Assembly: GCA_900772675.1 (NCBI GenBank)
Contig: CAAGRM010000217.1
Location: 1-10,212 of the forward strand
Length of the DNA stretch: 10,212 nucleotides
Source: Lachnospiraceae bacterium
Lineage (GTDB): Bacteria > Bacillota > Clostridia > Lachnospirales > Lachnospiraceae
Direction: 5' to 3'
Made by a program: the position numbers and the translations under genes. Of this stretch, positions 1 through 7,270 are shown piece by piece; the stretch's first letter is position 1, and each line of letters begins with the position of its first letter. The notes beneath the pieces are model-generated. The model searched no databases. It was not told the origin of the DNA and was given only the letters and a program-made list of their open reading frames with translations.

Positions 1-1
1 A

Positions 2-1063
2 ATTGAGTGGCTCGAGGAGTTCCTGATCAACTTTGAGAACACCGTTATCGTCGTTTCTCACGATCGTTACTTCCTGAATAAGGTCTGCACCCAGATTGCA
101 GATATTGACTACGGAAAAATCCAGCTTTATGCCGGAAACTACGATTTCTGGTTCGAATCAAGCCAGCTGCTGGTAAAACAGATGAAAGAGGCGAACAAAA
201 AGAAAGAGGAGAAAATCAAAGAGTTACAGGACTTCATCTCCCGATTCAGTGCCAACGCATCGAAGAGTAAACAGGCAACTTCCCGTAAGAAAGCCCTGGA
301 GAAAATCCAGCTTGACGACATCAAGCCGTCCAGCCGGAAATATCCTTACATTGATTTTCGGCCGAATCGTGAAATCGGAAATGACGTTCTGCAGGTAGAG
401 GGACTGACCAAAACCGTAGACGGTGTGAAAATTCTTGACAATCTGAGCTTCACGCTCGGAAGAGAAGATAAAGTAGCCTTTGTCGGAAGTAATGAGCAGG
501 CGATCACGATGCTGTTCAAGATTCTGACCGGAGAGGAGGAGCCGGATTCCGGTTACTACAAATGGGGTGTTACAACAACGCAGGCTTACTTCCCGAAGGA
601 TAATACAGCAGAATTCGACTGTGACCTGACCATTGCAGACTGGCTGACGCAGTATTCCGAAATCAAAGATGTAACATATGTCCGAGGCTTCCTTGGAAGA
701 ATGCTTTTTGCAGGCGAAGACGGTGTGAAACGTGTCAGAGTCCTTTCCGGAGGAGAAAAAGTGCGCTGCCTGCTCTCCAAGATGATGATTTCCGGCGCAA
801 ACGTTCTCGTCCTCGACGAGCCGACCAACCATCTCGACATGGAATCCATCACCGCGCTGAACAATGGTCTGATCAAATTCCCGGGTGTGCTTCTGTTCAC
901 CTGTCACGATCATCAGTTTGTACAGACTACGGCAAACCGTATTATGGAAATTCTTCCGAACGGCGCGCTGATTGATAAGATGACTACCTACGACGAGTAT
1001 CTTGCAAGCGATGAAATGGCAAGAAAACGTCATGTCTACACAATGACAGAGGAAGATAACTAA
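2..1063 (+). CDS. ABC-F ATPase, YbiT/YkpA type (5' partial)
   Basis: ABC-F proteins are soluble twin-ATPase factors without membrane domains; most act at the ribosomal E site. The reading frame is open from base 2, so the gene starts upstream. About 353 residues are present, against about 530 in E. coli YbiT, so roughly the first third (most of ATPase domain 1) is missing. Visible parts, in order: the end of domain 1 with its H-switch (VVSHDRYF); a charged interdomain linker including the SRFSANASKSKQATSR stretch typical of the YbiT branch; then domain 2 with signature LSGGEKVR (743-766), Walker B VLVLDEPTNHLD (803-838) and H-switch histidine (CHDHQF, codon 905-907). The domain 2 Walker A is degenerate: GSNEQAIT at 485-508 lacks the usual GK[ST]. 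The stop lies 2 bp before the next gene, so the two are probably co-transcribed. Family assignment is secure; the exact ribosomal role is not known from sequence. Confidence 0.95.
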   Translation: MEWLEEFLINFENTVIVVSHDRYFLNKVCTQIADIDYGKIQLYAGNYDFWFESSQLLVKQMKEANKKKEEKIKELQDFISRFSANASKSKQATSRKKALEKIQLDDIKPSSRKYPYIDFRPNREIGNDVLQVEGLTKTVDGVKILDNLSFTLGREDKVAFVGSNEQAITMLFKILTGEEEPDSGYYKWGVTTTQAYFPKDNTAEFDCDLTIADWLTQYSEIKDVTYVRGFLGRMLFAGEDGVKRVRVLSGGEKVRCLLSKMMISGANVLVLDEPTNHLDMESITALNNGLIKFPGVLLFTCHDHQFVQTTANRIMEILPNGALIDKMTTYDEYLASDEMARKRHVYTMTEEDN

Positions 1064-1065
1064 AA

Positions 1066-3429
1066 ATGAGCAAAAAGACGACAATTTCCGGCATTGTGCT
1101 GGTGTTGCTTGTACTGGCTACAACGCCGCTTCTGGGAACGGACAATGTTTCGTTCCTGAAGTGGTGGCTGATGACGCTGGTGATCGGGATCGGATTTTAT
1201 CCGGTTACTGCGGCATTGTTTCCGCGGTTTCATGACCGTGGCTGGATGTTTTCCAAGGTGCTTGGCATCGCTGTTTCCGGTTTTGCTGTGTTTGCTCTTG
1301 GAAGCTTCGGAATCCTTTCCTTTACCACGTCGGTATGCTTAGGACTGGTCGGCGCGCTGATTCTGGTTTCCTGGATCTTCGGCTGCTTTAAAGTACGTGT
1401 TCATGCGCCGGAAATCGATTTCCTGATGATGGAGGAAGTATTGTTTTTCGCCTTCTTTCTTCTCTGGACATATCTTGCGGGCTTTCACCCGGAAGCACAC
1501 GGAACAGAAAAATTTATGGATTATGGTTTTATGAAAGCCATCATGCGAAGCACTGCTGTTCCGGCGGAAGATCTCTGGTATAGCGGAAGCGGGATCAACT
1601 ACTATTATGGTGGTCAGTTCTATGCCGTATTCCTGACCAAAATTACATTTACGGATGTAAAACAGACGTATCATCTGATGCGTACGATGGTGGCAGCGTT
1701 TGCATTTGTTCTTCCGTTCTCCATCACCTACCATCTGACAGAGTCACGTGCGTGCCACAGAATTCGGAAAGAGGGCGGCAATAAAAGCCAGCTTGTACCG
1801 GTGTTTGCGGGTCTTCTTTCGGGAGGCGCTGTTTCCCTTGCCGGAAATATGCACTATGTGATCTATGGCTGCATTCGTCAGTGGCTTGGGCTGAATGAAT
1901 CCGCCTACTGGTTTCCGAGCTCGACGCGCTATATCGGCTACGATCCGATTGTGGAAAACGATCGTACCATTCATGAGTTTCCGTCGTATTCCTTTGTGCT
2001 GGGAGATCTGCATGCCCATGTAGTGAATGTCATGTTCGTCCTGCTGGTGCTGGGTCTGATGTACTCTTATGTGAAAAACATCTGCCGCGAGCCGGAAAAG
2101 GAATGGAAATGGAAAGGAAAAGATGTTTTGCTCCAGCCGCAGATCATCATGGCGGGCTTTTTGACCGGTGTATTCCATTGGTCTAACTACTGGGATTTTG
2201 TTATTTATTTCGTTGTGATCGTGGGCTTTGCACTGTATGGCGCTCTGTACCGGTATCATGCGCGGGCAAAAGAGACAATTGGAACGGTTCTGCTGCAGGC
2301 AGCAGAAGTCTTTATGATTGGAACTGTGGTCGCTCTTCCGTTCACGATGAAGTTTGAAACCATGATTTCCGGTATCGGGATCGCAAAGCACCATTCGATG
2401 CTGTATCAGCTTGCAGTTCTCTGGGGATTGCCGACGGCGCTTGTCGTACTGTTTATTGCCGCGGTTCTGCTGGCGTGGAGAAAAAACCGTCATCTTCCCG
2501 GTCTTGAAATGCAGGGACAGATCATACTTGCGGACGGAAAGACGCAGGAGGAGGTCGAAGAGCAGGCAGCGGCCCTGATCCTGGGGGAGAAGCAACCGAT
2601 CGCTGAAAAGCCAGAATCAGCAGAAGAGTCAAAAAAAGCTTCGGTATTCTGTGATTTCTGGAGAGAAATCGCAGTGAGTGATATGGTTGTCGGTATTTTG
2701 GGGCTCTGTGCGATCGGTCTGATTATCATTCCGGAGCTTGTTTATGTACGTGATATTTACGAGGAATCGTATGCGCGCTCCAATACCATGTTCAAGCTGA
2801 CCTATCAGGCATTTATCCTGTTTGGCATCTGCATGAGCTATATTGTTACAAGATTCCTGCTCTGGAAAAAGGAGCGGATTCTGCAGGCGTTCGGTGGAAT
2901 CGGGCTGGTGTTGCTTTTGTGGACCTTCGGTTATTTCGGAACGAGTGTGTATTCCTGGTTCGGTGCCATTTTCGATCTGTCGGAATACCGGGGACTCGAC
3001 GCGACAGCGTATCTGGAAAATGTTTTTTCTGAGGATGCAGGTGCAATCCGCTGGCTTGATGACACGGTCGAGGGACAGACGGTTGTGCTGGAGGCAAACG
3101 GCGACAGCTACAGCGATTACGAACGCGTTTCCGCGATGACCGGCCTTCCGACCGTGCTTGGATGGTATGTCCACGAATGGCTCTGGCGAGGCGATCCGGC
3201 GGAATTAAATGTCCGTGCGGACAATATCAAACAGATCTATACATCAACGGATACGAGTGAAGTACTGCGCTTACTGGAACAGTATCACGTGACCTACATT
3301 TTTGTGGGAAGCAGGGAAAAAGAGAAATACGGCGAGGAGCTGAACGAATCGCTTCTGCAGTCCATCGGAGATATGGTATATCAGGATTCGGGATCCGGTA
3401 CATACATCCTTCAGGTGCAGGATACTTAG
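1066..3429 (+). CDS. DUF2298 / 'YYY'-motif polytopic membrane protein, GT-C-like
   Basis: A 787-residue integral membrane protein with many hydrophobic segments and no cleavable signal peptide. It matches my recollection of the DUF2298 (Chlor_Arch_YYY) family, which is best known from Chloroflexi and archaea. Diagnostic parts are HPEAHGTEKFMDYGF (141-155) after the early helices, GINYYYGGQFY with the three tyrosines at 179-181, EFPSYSFVLGDLHAH (304-318), HWSNYWD (371-377), and YEESYARSNTMFKLTYQAF (565-583). After the last helix, residues ~640-787 form a soluble tail, probably outside the membrane. A charged loop (~471-530) separates the helix groups. The acidic residues in the first large loop and the overall layout resemble GT-C lipid-linked-sugar glycosyltransferases. 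That role is inference; no substrate can be named. An AGAGGAAG ribosome binding site lies inside the end of the ABC-F gene, 2 bp upstream of this start, suggesting translational coupling. A terminator follows. Confidence 0.85.
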   Translation: MSKKTTISGIVLVLLVLATTPLLGTDNVSFLKWWLMTLVIGIGFYPVTAALFPRFHDRGWMFSKVLGIAVSGFAVFALGSFGILSFTTSVCLGLVGALILVSWIFGCFKVRVHAPEIDFLMMEEVLFFAFFLLWTYLAGFHPEAHGTEKFMDYGFMKAIMRSTAVPAEDLWYSGSGINYYYGGQFYAVFLTKITFTDVKQTYHLMRTMVAAFAFVLPFSITYHLTESRACHRIRKEGGNKSQLVPVFAGLLSGGAVSLAGNMHYVIYGCIRQWLGLNESAYWFPSSTRYIGYDPIVENDRTIHEFPSYSFVLGDLHAHVVNVMFVLLVLGLMYSYVKNICREPEKEWKWKGKDVLLQPQIIMAGFLTGVFHWSNYWDFVIYFVVIVGFALYGALYRYHARAKETIGTVLLQAAEVFMIGTVVALPFTMKFETMISGIGIAKHHSMLYQLAVLWGLPTALVVLFIAAVLLAWRKNRHLPGLEMQGQIILADGKTQEEVEEQAAALILGEKQPIAEKPESAEESKKASVFCDFWREIAVSDMVVGILGLCAIGLIIIPELVYVRDIYEESYARSNTMFKLTYQAFILFGICMSYIVTRFLLWKKERILQAFGGIGLVLLLWTFGYFGTSVYSWFGAIFDLSEYRGLDATAYLENVFSEDAGAIRWLDDTVEGQTVVLEANGDSYSDYERVSAMTGLPTVLGWYVHEWLWRGDPAELNVRADNIKQIYTSTDTSEVLRLLEQYHVTYIFVGSREKEKYGEELNESLLQSIGDMVYQDSGSGTYILQVQDT

Positions 3430-3434
3430 AAAAG

Positions 3435-3483
3435 AAAACGGGAGAAAAGAAACGTAGAAAACGTCATCTTTTCCCCCGTTTTT
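3435..3483 (+). terminator. Rho-independent terminator after the DUF2298 gene
   Basis: The arms AAAACGGGAGAAAAGA (3435-3450) and TCTTTTCCCCCGTTTT (3467-3482) pair over 16 positions with one A/C mismatch. Inside the 16-nt loop, ACGT (3452-3455) can pair with ACGT (3461-3464). The 3' side ends in five T's (3479-3483). It begins 5 bp after the DUF2298 stop codon, as expected for the end of that transcription unit. The stem is rich in A-T pairs, so termination strength is uncertain. Confidence 0.8.
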
Positions 3484-3485
3484 CA

Positions 3486-3491
3486 TATAAT
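3486..3491 (+). promoter_or_regulatory. Possible -10 box for the deacetylase gene
   Basis: A perfect TATAAT occurs just after the terminator. It would give a start near 3498 and a leader of about 30 nt before the ATG. No good -35 hexamer is present: the best is ACGTCA at 3461-3466, 3 of 6 matches with a 19-bp spacer, inside the terminator loop. There is no TG extension. The position is right, but the evidence is only one hexamer. Confidence 0.4.
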
Positions 3492-3529
3492 ACAGGGAAC
3501 GTGAAAAGAAAAAGCAGAGGAAACGAAAT

Positions 3530-4231
3530 ATGCGAAGAATGTCTGGCAGAAGAAGGGCGAGACACGTTTCTCTGCCGCTTCTGATTGCGCTGGCGGCGGG
3601 GATGCTTGCTCCAGGAATGATGCACTTCTTTGAAAAGAAAACACAGGAGACGGCAGCATGGGGAAATCTAAATATCGCAAAAGAAGTTGCCCTGACATTT
3701 GATGATGGCCCGAACCGCTGCTATACGCCGGAGGTGCTTGAAATTTTAAAAGAAAATGAAATTCCGGCGACCTTTTTCTTACAGGGGCAGTGCCTTGCCG
3801 GAAATGAGGATCTGGTCCGAAGAATGAAAAAAGAGGGACATCTGATCGGAAACCATACCTTTCATCATATTCAGCTTACCAAGGTAACAGAGGAGGAAGC
3901 GCGGGATGAGGTTGTGAAAACGAGCAATGCGATTTATGAGATTACAGGGACATATCCTGTTTATATTCGGCCGCCGTTCGGCGAATGGCGGGAAGGGCTT
4001 GACCTCGCAGTAACGATGATACCGGTTCTGTGGGATGTTGATTCACGGGACTGGGAGAGTCAGAATACCGAAGCGATCTGCCGTACGGTGCTTCCCAGCG
4101 TAAATGACGGCAGCATCATCCTCATGCACGATGGATACCGTGCCACTGTGGAGGCACTGCGGCGGATTGTAAAGGAATTAAAGGAAGAAGGATACACCTT
4201 CGTGACGGTGCGTGAACTGATCGAAGAATAA
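3530..4231 (+). CDS. Membrane-anchored polysaccharide deacetylase (NodB/CE4 fold)
   Basis: CE4 enzymes remove N- or O-acetyl groups from envelope or external polysaccharides such as peptidoglycan, using a metal ion. All five family motifs are visible: TFDDGP (56-61; D58 base, D59 metal ligand), HTFHH (H109 and H113, metal ligands), RPPFG (147-151), WDVDSRDW (168-175) and ILMHD (H200, catalytic acid). No catalytic residue is missing, so it should be active. An arginine-rich start followed by a hydrophobic stretch (~13-31) suggests a signal anchor with the enzyme outside the cell; there is no clear cleavage site. At 233 residues it is little more than the catalytic domain. The ATG at 3530 is supported by AGAGGA at 3516-3521, 8 nt upstream; an in-frame ATG at 3539 is less well placed. 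It is apparently monocistronic. Substrate (peptidoglycan, chitin-like or other) cannot be told from sequence. Confidence 0.93.
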   Translation: MRRMSGRRRARHVSLPLLIALAAGMLAPGMMHFFEKKTQETAAWGNLNIAKEVALTFDDGPNRCYTPEVLEILKENEIPATFFLQGQCLAGNEDLVRRMKKEGHLIGNHTFHHIQLTKVTEEEARDEVVKTSNAIYEITGTYPVYIRPPFGEWREGLDLAVTMIPVLWDVDSRDWESQNTEAICRTVLPSVNDGSIILMHDGYRATVEALRRIVKELKEEGYTFVTVRELIEE

Positions 4232-4282
4232 CAGGAATCCTGCTCACGCCTGAATCACTTTCTTACGCAGCGAAACAGCAAG

Positions 4283-4303
4283 TGTTTCACTGCCAAGTGA
4301 ACA
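4283..4303. repeat. Imperfect inverted repeat between deacetylase gene and rarA
   Basis: The segments TGTTTCACT (4283-4291) and AGTGAACA (4296-4303) can form an 8-bp stem with one bulged T and the loop GCCA. No T-run follows on the + strand (CAGTAACC comes next), so it is not a typical intrinsic terminator. It could be a weak terminator, a protein-binding dyad or chance. The rest of the 4232-4410 gap holds the rarA promoter and nothing else I can name. Confidence 0.3.
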
Positions 4304-4348
4304 GTAACCAGGATCGAACATAGATGCGGAAAATCTAAGATTAAGGGC

Positions 4349-4378
4349 TTGAGGATCCCTGCTAAAATGTGATAAGAT
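4349..4378 (+). promoter_or_regulatory. Probable promoter for the rarA operon
   Basis: TTGAGG (4349-4354, 4 of 6 matches to -35) is followed after 18 bp by TAAGAT (4373-4378, 4 of 6). A TG at 4370-4371 makes this an extended -10 element (TGaTAAGAT), common in Firmicutes. The predicted start near 4385 leaves about 25 nt of leader before the rarA ATG, enough for the ribosome binding site. Confidence 0.55.
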
Positions 4379-4410
4379 AAAAGACAGAAAGAAAAAATGG
4401 GGTGAAATAT

Positions 4411-5733
4411 ATGGATCTGTTTGATTATATGAAAGAAACCACAATGGAAAAGGAATCCCCACTTGCATCGCGTATGCGTCCGACGACACTGGACGAAGTA
4501 GTCGGACAGGAGCATATCATCGGTCCTGGAAAGCTTTTGTATCGTGCGATCAAGGCGGATAAGCTTGGCTCTGTTATTTTCTATGGCCCTCCCGGGACAG
4601 GAAAAACGACGCTTGCCCGGGTAATCGCAAACACGACAAGTGCAGAGTTTACACAATTAAATGCAACGACGGCAGGCAAAAAGGATATGGAGGAGGTTGT
4701 CAAAGAGGCACAGCAGCGGATTGGCATGTATGGCAAAAAGACCATTCTTTTTGTGGATGAGATCCACCGCTTCAATAAGGGACAGCAGGATTATCTGCTT
4801 CCGTTTGTGGAAGACGGTACACTTGTCCTGATCGGTGCAACGACGGAAAATCCGTATTTTGAGGTCAACGGGGCACTGATTTCCCGCTCCATTATCTTTG
4901 AATTGAAACCGCTAAAAAAAACAGATATCGAAAAGCTGCTGGAACGCGCCGTGACGGATCCGGTGAAAGGACTTGGAACATATCAAGTTGTGCTCGATGC
5001 GGACGCAAAAGAGTTTCTTGCCGATATTGCCGGCGGCGACGCAAGAGCGGCATTAAATGCGATCGAGCTGGGTGTCCTCTCAACGGAGCGTCAGGCGGAC
5101 GGCAAGATTCATATTGACCTGGAAACAGCGTCGGAGTGCATTCAGAAGCGTGTTGTGCGGTATGATAAAACAGGGGATCAGCATTACGATACGATCTCAG
5201 CGTTTATCAAGAGCATGCGCGGCTCGGATCCGGATGCGGCCGTCTTTTATCTGGCAAAAATGCTGTATGCCGGTGAGGACATCAAATTCATTGCGCGCAG
5301 AATCATGATCTGTGCAGCGGAGGACGTTGGTCTTGCAGATCCGAATGCACTGAATGTGGCGGTATCGGCATCTCTTGCAGTAGAGCGCATCGGCATGCCG
5401 GAGTCACAGATCATCCTTGCCGAAGCAGCGACGTATGTGGCCTGCGCACCGAAGAGTAATTCTTCCTGCGAAGCCGTTTTTGCAGCGATGCAAACGGTCA
5501 AAAGCGTGAGAACCTCGGTTCCTCCGCATCTGCAGGATGCCCATTACAAGGGATCCGCCAAGCTGGGTCACGGAGAGGGATACCAGTATGCCCATGACTA
5601 CCCGAATCACTATGTGGAACAGCAGTATCTGCCGGATGAGATCCTTGGAAGCCATTTTCTTCATCTCGGAACGAACGGCTATGAGCAGAAAATACGGGAA
5701 AACTTTAAAAAGATTGGAAAAGACATCGAATAA
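4411..5733 (+). CDS. rarA: Replication-associated AAA+ ATPase RarA (MgsA)
   Basis: RarA is a clamp-loader-like ATPase that acts at stalled or damaged replication forks and interacts with SSB. The 440-residue protein has the expected features: Walker A GPPGTGKTT (59-67), Walker B LFVDEIHRF (113-121, D116/E117), sensor 1 in GATTENPYF (T145, N147), the arginine finger in ISRS (R159), and sensor 2 in GGDARAALN (R212). From about residue 250 comes the MgsA-type tetramerisation region (YDKTGDQHYDTISAFIKSMRG). Length matches the family. I chose ATG 4411 rather than the in-frame GTG 4402: GGGGTGA (4399-4405) fits the AAGGAGGTGAT consensus at good spacing before 4411 and overlaps the GTG, and related proteins as I recall them start MDLFDYM. 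It is the first gene of a run with the radical SAM gene, 14 bp downstream. Confidence 0.96.
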   Translation: MDLFDYMKETTMEKESPLASRMRPTTLDEVVGQEHIIGPGKLLYRAIKADKLGSVIFYGPPGTGKTTLARVIANTTSAEFTQLNATTAGKKDMEEVVKEAQQRIGMYGKKTILFVDEIHRFNKGQQDYLLPFVEDGTLVLIGATTENPYFEVNGALISRSIIFELKPLKKTDIEKLLERAVTDPVKGLGTYQVVLDADAKEFLADIAGGDARAALNAIELGVLSTERQADGKIHIDLETASECIQKRVVRYDKTGDQHYDTISAFIKSMRGSDPDAAVFYLAKMLYAGEDIKFIARRIMICAAEDVGLADPNALNVAVSASLAVERIGMPESQIILAEAATYVACAPKSNSSCEAVFAAMQTVKSVRTSVPPHLQDAHYKGSAKLGHGEGYQYAHDYPNHYVEQQYLPDEILGSHFLHLGTNGYEQKIRENFKKIGKDIE

Positions 5734-5747
5734 AAGGGGAAGAAATC

Positions 5748-6686
5748 ATGACAGACTGGCTTGGAAAGCCGTATTACTCGCTGGATGCCTATTTAAAAGA
5801 AAAATTCGGTGAAAAAGTGTACAAGCTCTCGCTTGACGGTGGAATGACATGTCCGAACCGGGATGGTACCTGTGGGAACCGTGGCTGCATTTTCTGCAGC
5901 GAGGGCGGTTCCGGTGATTTTGCCGGTGACAGGCGAAAATCAATTACAGAACAGATCCGGGAGCAGAAAGCCCTGCTGCGGCAAAAACGGCCGGTGCATA
6001 AATTCATTGCTTACTTTCAGGCATATACAAACACCTACGCCCCGGCTGCATACCTTGAAAAAATTTTCCGGGAGGCTATTTTGGATGACGAGGTTGTGGT
6101 GCTCTCGGTTGGGACAAGACCGGACTGTCTTGGGGAAGACGTCCTTTCGCTTCTGGAAGAACTGAATCGGATCAAACCGGTCTGGATTGAGCTTGGCCTT
6201 CAGACGATGCATGAAAAAACAGCGCAGTATATTCGGAGAGGTTATCCGCTGAGCTGCTTTGAGGAGGCAGTAAAGGAACTGCACCGGCGAAAAATTCCCA
6301 TCGTTGTCCATACCATTCTTGGACTGCCGGGAGAAGGAACGGAAGAGGTTTTTCAGACCATGCAGTATTTGAACAGTCTTCCGGTTTCCGGTATTAAGCT
6401 TCAGCTGCTCCATGTGCTGAAAAATACGGATCTTGCAGCGGAATATGCTGCCGGGAAATTTGAGGTACTGGATCAGGATACGTATCTTACCCTCGTGATC
6501 GACTGCCTGCTTCGACTGCGGCCGGATCTGGTCATTCACCGGGTGACAGGCGACGGACCGGGAGAATTGCTGATCGCGCCCAAATGGAGTCAGGCAAAGC
6601 GTACCGTTTTAAATGAGCTGCATCACCGGATGAAGGAAGAAAATGCGCGTCAGGGTGGGCTCTGGCGCAGAAATCAGAAACTATGA
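5748..6686 (+). CDS. TIGR01212-family radical SAM protein, YtqA/MnmL type
   Basis: A 312-residue radical SAM enzyme. The [4Fe-4S] cluster motif is C35-x11-C47-x2-C50 within MTCPNRDGTCGNRGCIFC, the spacing typical of the YtqA/YhcC (TIGR01212) group rather than the standard CX3CX2C. C42 is an additional cysteine inside the motif. Other conserved parts are AYFQAYTNTYAP (88-99), VGTRPDCL (121-128), WIELGLQT (136-143), HTILGLPGEG (178-187) and HRVTGDGPGELL (264-275). In Bacillus, YtqA (named MnmL in recent work, as I recall it) takes part in making mnm5s2U at the tRNA wobble position, with methyltransferase YtqB/MnmM. That role is assigned here by homology only, so I leave the symbol empty. The start has AGGGGA (5735-5740) 7 nt upstream. 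No ytqB-like gene lies next to it in this window. Confidence 0.9.
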   Translation: MTDWLGKPYYSLDAYLKEKFGEKVYKLSLDGGMTCPNRDGTCGNRGCIFCSEGGSGDFAGDRRKSITEQIREQKALLRQKRPVHKFIAYFQAYTNTYAPAAYLEKIFREAILDDEVVVLSVGTRPDCLGEDVLSLLEELNRIKPVWIELGLQTMHEKTAQYIRRGYPLSCFEEAVKELHRRKIPIVVHTILGLPGEGTEEVFQTMQYLNSLPVSGIKLQLLHVLKNTDLAAEYAAGKFEVLDQDTYLTLVIDCLLRLRPDLVIHRVTGDGPGELLIAPKWSQAKRTVLNELHHRMKEENARQGGLWRRNQKL

Positions 6687-6741
6687 AAAACATGCTTTGT
6701 GTTTTTTAAGGGTTGTGAGCAGAAAAAAGGAGGAACTACCT

Positions 6742-7260
6742 GTGATTGAATCATCCTTTACTTTATACAAGCTGATTATTCTCTACATGCTTCAGAATGT
6801 AAATTTTCCATTGTCGAATACGCAGATTTCGGATTTTATTCTGGAAAAAGAATATACGAACTATTTTCATCTCCAGGAGGCGTTAAGCGAGCTGCAGGAT
6901 ACAAAACTGATTGAAATCGAGAAAGTGCGCAACACTTCGTATTACCACATGACCGAAGAGGGCAGCAAGACACTTTCTTTTTTTGAAAACGAAATTTCCC
7001 CGGAAATTCGGGAGGAGATTGATCACTATATGAAGGAGCACTCCTACGAATTGCGGAAAAAAGCATCCGTTGTAGCAGATTATTACAAGACGGCAGGCGA
7101 TGACTATGAGGTTCGCTGCCAGGCGAGAGAGCGGAAGACAACAATTTTTGAGATTGTTGTGACGGTTCCGTCCGAGGAAGCGGCGAAAAAAATCTGCAGC
7201 AACTGGGAGATGCGGAGTCAGAAGATCTACGCTTCTATTATGAATGAACTGTCAAGATAA
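6742..7260 (+). CDS. DUF4364 family protein, winged-helix-like
   Basis: A 172-residue protein resembling DUF4364 proteins of Clostridia, whose function is unknown. Residues ~5-80 read like a winged helix-turn-helix of the PadR/MarR kind: helices, a recognition-like segment (NYFHLQEALSELQDTKLIE, 40-58), then a wing ending in SYYHMTEEGSKTL (66-78). The second half has an amphipathic helix and a short alternating hydrophobic stretch (KTTIFEIVVTVPS, 122-134) that may be a beta sheet. No catalytic motif is seen. I chose GTG 6742 because a near-perfect AAGGAGGA (6727-6734) lies 7 nt upstream. The longer ORF from ATG 6643 would overlap the radical SAM gene by 44 bp, has no ribosome binding site, and adds 33 residues that do not look like part of the domain. 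DNA binding is inference; a promoter with a dyad lies just behind it. Confidence 0.82.
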   Translation: MIESSFTLYKLIILYMLQNVNFPLSNTQISDFILEKEYTNYFHLQEALSELQDTKLIEIEKVRNTSYYHMTEEGSKTLSFFENEISPEIREEIDHYMKEHSYELRKKASVVADYYKTAGDDYEVRCQARERKTTIFEIVVTVPSEEAAKKICSNWEMRSQKIYASIMNELSR

Positions 7261-7270
7261 CGATTGACAG
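7249..7270. repeat. Perfect 7-bp inverted repeat over the prfC -35 box
   Basis: CTGTCAA (7249-7255) and TTGACAG (7264-7270) are exact reverse complements separated by 8 bp. The left arm lies in the last codons of the DUF4364 gene and the right arm contains the whole -35 hexamer. No T-run follows, so it is not an intrinsic terminator. Such a dyad could be an operator for a dimeric repressor. Chance is possible, because one arm is largely fixed by the TTGACA consensus. Confidence 0.5.

Noticed and set aside
224..1084. Long open frame on the - strand, 286 codons
   Set aside because: It lies antisense to the ABC-F gene, whose motifs are clear. The translation shows no recognisable domain, and no ribosome binding site stands out. 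It is a codon-usage shadow.
1744..2595. 283-codon - strand frame inside the DUF2298 gene
   Set aside because: Its product is rich in H, R and Q with no family features, as expected from the complement of a membrane-protein gene.
4232..4242. Palindrome CAGGAATCCTG just after the deacetylase stop codon
   Set aside because: The arms are separated by one base, so no hairpin can form. Short palindromes of this size are common by chance.
6686..6707. Possible terminator between the radical SAM and DUF4364 genes (AAAAACA ... TGTTTTT)
   Set aside because: The stem is almost entirely A-T with a single G-C pair, too weak for a convincing terminator. The downstream gene has no evident promoter of its own, so continued transcription is more likely.
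6643..6741. N-terminal extension of the DUF4364 protein from ATG 6643
   Set aside because: It overlaps the radical SAM gene and has no ribosome binding site, whereas GTG 6742 has AAGGAGGA at ideal spacing.
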